A DNA stretch of 64,000 nucleotides. Source: Trema orientale (Eukaryota > Streptophyta > Magnoliopsida > Rosales > Cannabaceae). Below are positions 12,825 to 22,814 of this stretch, piece by piece; positions within the stretch are counted from its first letter, which is position 1; each line of letters opens with the position of its first letter. The stretch is from NCBI GenBank assembly GCA_002914845.1, contig JXTC01000072.1, forward strand, positions 741,877 to 805,876, in the 5' to 3' direction. The notes under the pieces were generated by a model that did no database searches, was not told the DNA's origin, and saw only the letters and a list, made by a program, of their open reading frames with translations. Both the position numbers and the translations under genes were made by a program.

Positions 12825-13420
12825 CTATCTAAAAGATACAATATACTCCTAAGGAATCATTAATTGTTGATAGAGGACTTATTCTTAAAATATGTACGAA
12901 CTATTAAAATTCTATTAGTCGTCTAACCCTATAAAGGAAACACCTATGAACATAATTATTTCAATTCCTCGTCCAATTTGTAATGAGTAGCATTATTTTT
13001 TTCTCTTAAAAAGAATTTGCAATGAGTGGCTAAATCTCATCATGAATTACCAAAAGTAATTTGTTACGTGTGAAATGTCATCATGTTACATCAATCATTT
13101 CTAATAGGCTGTAATTTTTGTTCTCCTCGAATATTCTAATTCGCTGTAATTTTCTTTGAATAGTCAAGTTTTGTATCCATGAAATGGGTTTATCACTAAA
13201 TTATTGTGAAAACCTCGTCCGGTTCTATATTGACCAAAAGCATGTCCAATATATTGGCACACTTGTAATGTCCTCACCATACATTATTTGTTTATAAAAT
13301 AATGTCTATTTTTCCTGTTCTGAATGTTACAAAGTAAAACACTTCGTTTGGTAACATGGACAAAAAATAGTTCACATGAGATTCTGTTTAGTTCTCAAAC
13401 AATTAAGGTGGTGACAGCCA

Positions 13421-13485
13421 GCGATGGACACACCACATAGTGACCTTTTTTAGCCATGGACACACCACATAGTGACCTTTTTTTC
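13421..13485. repeat. 32-bp tandem duplication
   Basis: ATGGACACACCACATAGTGA followed by a T run occurs twice at 32-bp spacing (from 13424 and 13456). Confidence 0.9.
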
Positions 13486-14280
13486 TCATAACATATATGT
13501 AGGGACCTTTTAGGCTTTTACTAAAACATGCTTTGCAGTTTGCTGCATTGCCTTTATTTTTTTTTGAACAGACTTTTTAAAATATGGGCCCAATTCCAAA
13601 ATTTATTCACGAGTTACATTTTCCATTTTTGGATTTGATCTGCAAAACTCTGTAATCGTTTGTTTTCATGTAGCTACATTTTCTATCCCACAGTTTTCCA
13701 CTTTTGAAAAAGTCATAGATAACGACCAATATTTTTAACATACTTTCTGGCATAATTTTTTTTCCAAGAAAATGACCAAAAAAAGTCTCTGCCATAATGT
13801 TTCACTGCTTATAAATTATCCCATTTTCTGTCCAATAGAAAAAAAAAACATTTGCTTTTTTTTTCTTTTTTTTTTTTGATATTAAGTATGGGTTAATAAT
13901 TATATCTCTTGTTAATACCAGGGATAATCTTCATTATTCTTAATAGCTCGGAGCTGATTAAGTTTGGTTAGGAAATTAAAGCTTAGAAGTCATGACAAAG
14001 AGTTCGGCAACTTTCGCTTCTTGTTCCAATTAAAAGAAAATTAATGATAGTTTTGAAAATTAAAGCAACTACTTTTCGTCAATCAATAATATATATTAGC
14101 TATGATACAATGTATAATACCTCGATCAAATACTCTTTGATTAATGACTTCGTGTGTTACGAAAGCAAATTTTATTTAAAGTTCTTATGATGATAACTGA
14201 TCATCAGCTTTTTATGATAAGATCACTACTATTAATTATATTCGATAGAAAATTTTCTCTTCATGGCCACGAATCCATTA

Positions 14281-14520
14281 GATTTTTTTTTTAACATATG
14301 AAAACATATTATTTTACCGAATTAAAATTTATCACACTCGTTTTTTTAGTGTAAAAAGTAAAAAAAGAAAGAGAAAAAAATATTAAATAATTTATATTTA
14401 TTATTATTATTTTTTCAAACTACTCAAATTATAATAGCAGTTAAATAATAATTCAACTGTTAAGAAGTGATGCCCATAGAGTAAATAAAAAAATATACTT
14501 ATTGGATTATAGTACTATAC
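14281..14520. mobile_element. TIR-type MITE, copy B
   Basis: Shares with copies A, C and D the order T tract, GAATTAAAATTTATC, ACTACTCAAATTATAATAGC, AATAATTCAACTGTTAAG and a right end ATTGGATTATAG. The left end is eroded. Confidence 0.55.
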
Positions 14521-17470
14521 ATATATTATTCTCCTATAAAATGAAAATTGTTACAAAATTACAAATTCACAATAAAACTTCGTAGGAAGACTATCACAAC
14601 AACATAATCGGTAGCTTTATCTATATACTGCGTGTTTGATTAGTTTTTGCCCTTTATAAAGCACATGTTCAAGTCCTAAAACTTGATTATGACAACCTCA
14701 TAATCGTATAACTGTAACGAAGTTGTCTTTCCAAATTAAAGGAACCAATATTGTAATTATAGTCATTGTTTTTCTGAGTTGTTGTTGTTTTTTTTAACTA
14801 ATTCTTCGAATTTAATAATAATTAAAAAAAAAACTCGATAAGTACGTCCTTGATATATATTCCAACTTTTGACTTCACGAGCCAAGCAGTTGAACTGCTC
14901 AAGGTGGTGATTGAGAAGGCTTATGGCCCTTTTTAATCCTAATTCCAATAACATATCCTCTTTTAAATGAATTATGGGGATATAATGCTGGAACAAAATT
15001 TCGTTAGTACACGAAAGGGTATTGTTTTTTCGCAATTTAAGCATTATTTTTTTTTTCTGTTTATGTAAAATTATAGTTTTATATTTTAAATTTTTATAAA
15101 TGTGTATTTTCTACACATAAATTGATTAATAAATTTCTCACTAAATATGAAATTTAAATTAATGATATCTAAATCTATTAAAAATAATTTAAAACAGTTC
15201 GTACAAAAAAGTATAAATTTGCACAAATTTAAAATATGATGTATAATTTTACATAAATTTAAAAATAAGGTCTAAATTACAAAAAATCATATTTTATGAT
15301 ACGTTTTACATGAAATTACGCTATGAACAATTAATCATATTTTCATCAAAATGAACATAGTATTTAATTTTGAATTTTTGATATGAAGGTGTATGAGACT
15401 TGACACGTTGCGGAAGACTAATGCAAAAAAAGAAAAAGAAAATTTATTTATTTTTTTTAAATCAACGTCAACTAGTTAGTGGGTCCATTTTGTAATTGAG
15501 AATTATAGGGGAAGGAAAAAAAAAGCTACTTTAACGGTGTGCGTGCAGCCCATGAGGGCTTTTTTGCTTAGTTTAATTCTTGTGTCCTTTTGAGAAGAAA
15601 AAGTTACATAGAAAAAGGAATCTCTTGCTTTCTCATGATCTTTATATTAATGCCCATGATCTTCTTTTGTTTTGTCCCAGAAAAAAAAAAAAAAGAAAAA
15701 GAAAAAGGAAGAAGAAAGAGCTGTCTATTTCTTTCTGTTGATGAGCATGTGTATTATCTTAATCATAGTAAGCTTGACCTTCAATGAAGAACAGCTGGGC
15801 CTTTCTATCTAGCATTGTGTTATAGAATATGTCAAATTTGTCACGATGTTTGAAATCAAAATCTCCAATCGAACACAAGGTTACATTCTACTTTTGGATT
15901 TTTTTTTTTAAAAAAACACTTTCTGTGTTTCCAATTGATATTAGAAGTAATGCCTCATTAACGAGCATATTTTATGTTTTATTTCGAATAATTGTGAGTG
16001 TCGTGGTTGTTCGATCACACTCGTTCAAAACTCGTGATTATAGATTCTAAGTAAATTTCATATGCGTAGCCTCACAATTTTGGACGGTTGTAGTCAAACA
16101 ATTGCGATCCATATATAGGGCGATTTAGGCCATTGTTGTATTTTTGTTTTAGCTTTTTTTTTTAAAAAAAAAAACCTGCATATTTGGAAGTATTTTGAAA
16201 AGTAGAAACAAAAACGTGAGATTAGGGTGATATTTGGGTTCTATATTAATCACTCACAACCGAAAACTTTTAACAAATAGTATGAATAATCTTTATATCA
16301 CAAATTACAAAATAATATAATATAATAGCTCGATTACGTACTATATATCGCAAATCGTAATTAGAATCAGAATCTGCAAAAGACAATCCCAAACTTAATG
16401 GGTACTATCATATGTGATTTTGAAAACCAATTAAGACGGTTTATTTGGCCTCTTTAAGATCCTAATTATAGGGTGATCATTTCCATTTTACCAAGTGCAT
16501 GAGTTTATTATTATAACATATTAAACATGCATGAAGGATACGGTCAATCAAAAAGTGTGAACCTAAGAACGTTGAAAATTGATGAGCATTATTAAGACAA
16601 CCTAATTCAAAACCGGCACCAACCTAACGCATAATTTCTTTAGGAAAAAATAAAAAAATAAAAAAGATTTGTTGGAAGTAAAAGTATATAAAAGAAGCAA
16701 ACAATTTGCACCTTTTCCCTTATTTGACAAAGAATTTGAACCTCGTTGGAAAATATATGAAAGAACTACTAAGACTTTTTTTTTTTTTTTTGACTTGAAG
16801 AACTACTAAGTCTCAAGGCACAATGTTTTCAATATTCATGAAATAACCAGGAGAAATTGGTGATTTATAACCAAGGGAGATAATATTTTCCATTTTTTTA
16901 ATTTACCTAAATAAAAAGTTATTAGAACCCAAAAAAAATCATAATTACCAATAATACATTTCAGAAGTTACTATGCTAAAAAGAAAAACCGGACAACAAA
17001 TTCAAATTTAGGATCGCATACTTTAATGCCATATATTTAGTTTTACCCAAGTCTCCTAAACCTAACGTAAAGATTTTCTAGTAAAAGCAACCATACATGT
17101 ATGTTTCTAAACAACAAGCCACAATGATACCCATTTAGTTTCTAAAATAAATATAGAAAAACAAAAAAAAAAAAAAAACTATTTTTATCCCAATCATGGT
17201 AAATTTACGATTCTGAGGATCAATTTTGTTGCTGACAACCGCAAAATTTAAATAATGATACAGAAATATTATAACAACGAGAATTTGATACGTGAATAAT
17301 TTTTATTCATATCAGATTTAAGCACTATATACGCTAATAAAAATATTCTAAAAATGTAGAACTTAAACGTAAATTAGTTTTAATATTTCTCTAAAAAGTA
17401 TATTATCTCTTTGCATGGAACAATACGCAAAATTGTATTATTTATTATTTTGGATGCAAAAGTAGAGAGA

Positions 17471-17516
17471 GGGCAAAGGGTCTCTTATGGAGGGCAAAGG
17501 GTCTCTTATGGAGGGC
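17471..17516. repeat. 21-bp tandem duplication
   Basis: GGGCAAAGGGTCTCTTATGG starts at 17471 and again at 17492, with a partial third start at 17513. Confidence 0.9.
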
Positions 17517-18414
17517 ATGTTCCCCCCGACATTCTCGAAGACTGAGGTGAAGTCTGCCCTCGGATCTAAAGCAAAAAGTCCACATAGTCCAAATATTAAC
17601 GTGGCAAATCTATGGTTCTTCTGTCCTTGCCCTAAATAAATAGAATAATCGATGTGATTTTCCTCTTATTTTTTAATTTTTTAAAAATGGAATGCAAAGG
17701 CTACCATATCACCACAAATAAATGGAGACAAACTGCTAGATACGTCCGGTTTCTCCCATACAGTTCATCCCATAGAGTATTTGTAGTTGACACAACTTCT
17801 CTTTTTTTCTTCAATTTTTTTTTTAATTTTTTGTTTTTTCATTGGTTGTTGTAGTGGACGACCATTCAACGAAAAGCGTTGAATGTGGCCATTGCCTAAA
17901 ATTAAAGTATTTTAAAAATTTATAACTTAAAAGTGGTTTTTTTTTTTTTTTTTTTTTGGTATAGAGAGAGAATTAAAAGGAAGAAGAGGGTGAGATGTTT
18001 TTTTATTTTTATTTTCTTGATAGAAGAGGGTGGGATGATTAGTAATTAATAAGTACTCCTATCCGACCACACTTGCAAAAGATCCTCATTTTTTTTTTCT
18101 TATTTTATTAAAAAAAAAAAAACAAAAAGCAAAAAATAAAAAATAAAATAAAAAATGTTATCAAAAGAGTGAATATATAATGATAGTTTTACTATTACAT
18201 AGTTCCTTCTTCTTGTGTGTCCAATTATACTAAGATTTATCTTATTTGTAAGGGGCAGTTTGGTGTGAGTTAGAGTGGGATGGGAATGGGAACCTTTAAA
18301 GATTCCCTTGTATGTTACTAGAGTTGCAATTTTTTCAAACACGGTAAGGTAAATTCGATGGGGTTTATTTTTCCACGGAACGGGTGCGCAAGGGAAACCC
18401 TTCCTTCCTAACAT

Positions 18415-18873
18415 GTGGTTTTTATATTACGGGGCATCTTGATTCTTGTTAGCCGTGGGAAGGCTGACAAATCGCGAGCTCCCTCCAGCTCCAGTGGCAT
18501 TTTCGGCTGCTTCCGTTTTTCATCGATCGTACCAAGTCGACCAGGTGAGCCTTTTTCTATTCGGCGTTTTATTCTTCTCTCTTCCCCTCTTTCTATTTTC
18601 TTCTCTTCCTTTGTAACTGTAAATTTCTGGGGTGATTCAGAGTTCTATTTCGATATCTCTAGTGCATGGTTTCTGTGTCTTTTTAAATTCTGGTATTTTC
18701 ATGTTTATTTATTTTTTTTTGCATTGGTTCCCTCTTTGATGTTCTGGATTTTTGGGTTTTTTTTTTTTAATAATATTTAAAAACATAGGTTCCCCTGTGA
18801 GATTGACAGAGATTTTCCCTGTGTTGAGAGCTAGGCCAGGAAGATCAACGGGTGGCTTCGAACTCTCGTAGAG
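18415..18873 (+). pseudogene. Captured gene fragment: two exon-like blocks with an intron
   Basis: A frame open from 18415 runs into a good donor after CCAG (GTGAGC at 18545). A 244-bp T-rich intron follows, ending in ACATAG at 18788. The second block (18789-18873) keeps the frame across the junction and reads sensibly (RLTEIFPVLRARPGRS) to a stop near 18869-18871. Another donor-like GTATGT follows at 18874. GC content is clearly higher than the flanks. I do not recognise the protein. Because it sits inside the terminal repeats of a TAA-flanked element, capture of a host gene 5' end is the simplest reading. An independent short gene interrupted by transposons is the alternative. Confidence 0.45.
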
Positions 18874-18977
18874 GTATGTTATCTTTCTTTGTGTGGTGTT
18901 AATATTATGCAAGAATTAGCTCCCACCTGCTGGAAAGGTTTCATTAATTTTCTTTTGCTGGGATGAAGTTTAGTAAT

Positions 18978-19612
18978 CAGGGCCGGCCCAAGTGCTTACG
19001 AGGCCTTAGGCAAATCCTCCGACAGAGGCCTTTTTCTCTGGGCTTATTACAAAAATCCAGGACCAAAGTACCAAAATTTGAAAAATTCCGGATGAACTGA
19101 TTTTTTTGAAAAATTCTCGTTTTATTTAGAAAAATATCATTTTTTAAAAGTATTATTAGAAAATAATACTTTTAAAAAATATTTAGAAAAGTACCATTTT
19201 TCCTTCAACATTGGTATTTTTCAATAGTACTCGAGATAACTAGTTAGATTACTTAGAGTAGCCAATTCAGTTACTTGAAGTAACTATTCAAGTTACCTTG
19301 GGTACCTCAACTATCAATTAATAAAAAGTGGTATTTTTTAAATATTTTTATAATCCAGGATTTTTCAATTTTTTGGAAAAATTACCATAAAAAATCAAAT
19401 TTCCTCTTTTTCTTTTCCAAAAATATAGGCTTTTTGAGTTTTTTTTTTTTTGCTTCTCTTTTTAGGTAATTGTTTTTCTTTTTCAGTTAAGACTTAAGGT
19501 GAAAATAAAATGATTAAAAGGGTAAAATTGCAAAAGGGAAAAAAATTGGGGCTTTATCTTGAGTGGGGCTTTAGGTAAATACCTAATTTGCCTATAGGCT
19601 GAGCTGGCCCTG
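18978..19612. mobile_element. hAT-type non-autonomous element, nested
   Basis: 635 bp with imperfect terminal inverted repeats (CAGGGCCGGCCC left, GAGCTGGCCCTG right) and a perfect 8-bp target duplication TTAGTAAT (18970-18977 and 19613-19620). No transposase. It lies wholly inside the 18252-20083 element, so it inserted later. Its own interior (19051-19365) is bounded by AAAAATCCAGGA and TCCAGGATTTTT, possibly a third nested unit. Confidence 0.85.
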
Positions 19613-20254
19613 TTAGTAATTGTTGTTGTTGCTCTTAGTACAAAGATGACAGTTTTCTCATGTACTCGATGGCATAAATAATATAAGCAGTTGGAATGAT
19701 GTTATAAGAGAGTATTATCTGGACAGGTTAATTAGATTGTTTAGTGGACAATTCAACTTCATAAATACTATATTATTTTTTTTTTTGAAAAAAAAGATTT
19801 TATTATTTTTGTAACAAATTAAATTTTATGGTCGTTTTGAAAATAGTACGTCTATTTTAAGTCTAAATTGCCAAAAAAAAAATCATACGTATTTCTAACA
19901 ATTATATAAAAAATATACATTCCCAAATACAACCAAACATAATTCAAAGACATTCCCAGGAATCATGAACAAGATTCCAGTGCGCTACCAAACATAGGTA
20001 TTCAGGTTCCCAGACTCTCACATCACCCTCCTCAACTTTCCCATTAATCTGAAAACTTGGAACTCTCCATACCAAACGGCCCCTAAGAGTTTCGTCGATT
20101 AGAATATTATGTAATGTTTACAAGTATCTTACTGTATATCTCTAGAGTTTAATTTGATTTCCTTTTTGCTAAGATAATAGTAATAAGTTCGATATGTTTA
20201 GCTTTAGAAAATCTGTTCAGAATAATTATAATGATGTCATTATACAGCCTTAAT

Positions 20255-20695
20255 GGCTTGCTTAGTTTAATGGAATAGGTCTTAGAATGAAAATGTCATT
20301 CCAATGAAAGTACTATTTTATTGTTTGGTTACAAACTTAAGCAAATGGATCCTTGATCCTTTGAAAATCTAATTACATCAACCAATAGAATTATATTTCT
20401 TTAAACCCACCTACGAAATCTTTTTTCCATTCCTTGGTAAAATTTTGAAAAGCATTATTTTACCTCCGTTTTCCTCTTTTGCACATTATATTTAAAAAAT
20501 TTGGGTACTTTTGGTCAATACAAAACTTATTTTATTACATTCCAATATGTAATTGAACATTGAAATTAGGATTCCAATTTTGATTACAAATTCCAACCAA
20601 ACAATAGAATATCATTATTTCTTTTTTATTCCATTATATTACAATTTTCGTTACTAATTTAATTCCACTCCATGAACTAAAAACCACCTAGTCGA
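20255..20695. mobile_element. MITE-like element with long imperfect inverted ends
   Basis: The first roughly 85 bases (TTAGTTTAATGGAATAGG ... ATTGTTTGGTT) match the reverse complement of the last roughly 95 (AACCAAACAAT ... CCATGAACTAAAAACCACC) with many mismatches. No coding sequence. No clear target duplication was identified. Confidence 0.45.
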
Positions 20696-21399
20696 AACCC
20701 TTCTATCTTTATATTTATATCTTTTCTGAAATTTGAGATTAGAATAATAATTAGCATTAGTCATATGAATTATAGCCTATGAAAACCTTTTTTTTATATT
20801 AAAAACGATTAAAACTAATCAAATGGCTTGGGAGAGTTAGGGTTGGCAATTTGATTAGGATACAGTAACACGACTCGAAGCCCGCACGTTTAGTTGACAC
20901 ACTTGACATGAAATTGACTTGATTAATTAATTTTTTTTATTAAAATATAATAAATTACTTCATAAAAAATAGTTTTTAATTAAGTTCTTATAAATAAACT
21001 GAAATATAGTAAACTAGTGATCAAATTTATCTAAATAAAGTAAAACTGAAGTGAAAAAATGAAGAATTATAATATTTAAAAATATCGTAAAAATTGATGT
21101 TTTCATTAAACATATAACTCTAGATAACACGAATTGCTAGAATTGCCAGAGAGAGTGTGGTTCATATGGAAGGGAAGAAGAGATAATACGAATTTGTCAC
21201 ATTCTCCTTGGATCCTAAAAGTCGTGTAACATTGTATTAACTTTAAACTGTATGAACCGTACCAACTATTCTTTTTCACCCTTCGACTAAAAAAATAATA
21301 AAACCTTCAAAATATTCTCTCTTTTTTTCTAAACAATAAAGCAAAAACAAAAATTAAATTAATTTAAAAAAATAGAAATAAAATATTTGTGGTCACTGA
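20696..21399. other. Intergenic DNA, nothing recognised
   Basis: AT-rich sequence without a supported gene or repeat boundary. It lies upstream of the presumed leader of the lectin receptor kinase gene. Confidence 0.5.
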
Positions 21400-22814
21400 C
21401 CAATACTTCTTCTCTGAGCTTTGCTTCACACACTACCATTCATTCCCTTCACTCTTCCTCGGAATCCCATTTCGGCAAACTTTGCTGTCCCTCAAAATGA
21501 CATCACTCCACGTTCTCTAAACTCTAACCCCATTGATGGGGTTACTCCGTAGTTTTAAAGTTTCTTATTCTCTTCTTCTCTGTTATTTTCAGCTCAAGCT
21601 TCCATTTTTCCCAGTTCATCAAGCCCAAGTTTCCTCCTTTTCAAGACCACTGATCTAACTGTTAAGGAACTACATTGTCACTTTTTCAGTGAGTTCAAGT
21701 CATTTTTTTTTTCTTTCAGCCCCCGTTTATTTCTCGGGAAAAAGTAGGCCCAGAAACAGAAAAAGAGAAAAAAAAAAAAAAAAAAACGAAATATACCCTT
21801 CAAGCTTTAACTTCTCATTCTATCTTAGTTCAGATTTCAGTGTAGTGCTGCTCAAAGGTTCTTACTTTTTTCAGATTTTAGTCTGTTCTTGTTTTGACTA
21901 AGACACAAGCCATCTTTGTATTTCTGCATTTTGAGGAATTTCTGGGCTTGGCATCCATTGATGAAGCTCATTCCCTTTTTTTCATTTTTTCATTTTTTTT
22001 GGGGTTTTGAGATTTTGTAAATTTCCTTTAATTATCCATGTTTAATCCTTAAATTGGGTTGCTTCCATTCCATTGTACAGGGTTTTCGACTTTTTGAGCT
22101 CTGAAAGTGATTGCATTGCCAAACTGCATATCCGTTGGCCTGAATTTGGTGTCCCATATGGCATATATATAAAAATTTACAAACATATATATTATATATA
22201 CATTTTATTCCTAAGTTTCATTCAACACCCACTTTCTCATTAGTCATTTTGGATTAAAAAGAAAAAAAAATTCCAATTTTCCTCGCACTTTACAGCTCAT
22301 TCATGTCCACCTCGCAAATTCCAATATTCCTAAGTTTGATCATCCAGGATTTCATTCTCACTTGTCAATTTGTATTATGGGCCCAAAAAATAGTAAGCAC
22401 GGGATATTTTTGGTATGGTCTTGGTGGCATGCTACGCGAGCTCGTTGAATGTTTTGGATTTTGACTCTTCTTTTTTCAGGTATAAGTTCTGAAAACTGAG
22501 TTCAGTTTTGGAATTACGTTTGTGAATTTGTGGTAGATAGTCTCTTTTGTTTATCTGTAGAAATTCTTGAAACTTGTAATTTAGCACCCCTTTTGCTTAA
22601 TATTGTTGAAAATAGAGTTCTAGAAGTCTTGAATCCTTTCCAGTACTCGCTTAATGCTTGTGTTGAAAAATGTTGAGACTTGGCCAATTGGTCAATTATA
22701 TATATAATTTCAAATCTAGTTCTAGTCATTTTGATATAGATGTATTGTTTTGGAGGTCAGTCATTGTAATATACTAATATTCACTTGTTGTTACTTTTCT
22801 GTGCATGTTCAGAT
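21400..22814 (+). promoter_or_regulatory. Presumed promoter and 5' leader of the lectin receptor kinase gene
   Basis: The region turns CT-rich from about 21400, as in plant 5' leaders, and has no supported coding frame. A splice acceptor TGCATGTTCAG ends at 22812, two bases before the chosen start codon, and a second (TTTTTTCAG) ends near 22479. At least one 5'UTR intron is therefore likely. The exact transcription start and donor sites are not determinable by eye. Confidence 0.45.

Larger units (their letters stand above)
12341..18248. other. Gene-free intergenic DNA with short repeats
   Basis: No protein-coding gene found. Besides the SINE-like element (12490-12824), a MITE (14281-14520) and two short tandem duplications (13421-13485, 17471-17516), it holds AT-rich sequence with long A and T tracts. 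Open frames near 15590-16050 and 17654-17854 are low-complexity. Confidence 0.65.
18252..20083. mobile_element. PIF/Harbinger-like element carrying captured sequence
   Basis: The left end GGGGCAGTTTGGT and the right end ACCAAACGGCCCC form a 13-bp terminal inverted repeat with one mismatch. Both ends are flanked by TAA (18249-18251 and 20084-20086), the target type of PIF/Harbinger elements. Subterminal sequence is also loosely inverted (GGAATGGGAACC... on the left, CATTCCCAGGAATC on the right). No transposase is present. The interior holds two exon-like blocks (18415-18873) and a nested hAT element (18978-19612). Confidence 0.75.

Noticed and set aside
18415-18780. 121-codon open frame read as a simple gene
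   Set aside because: It runs through an obvious donor into a T-rich intron. The spliced reading is better, and it lies inside a transposon.
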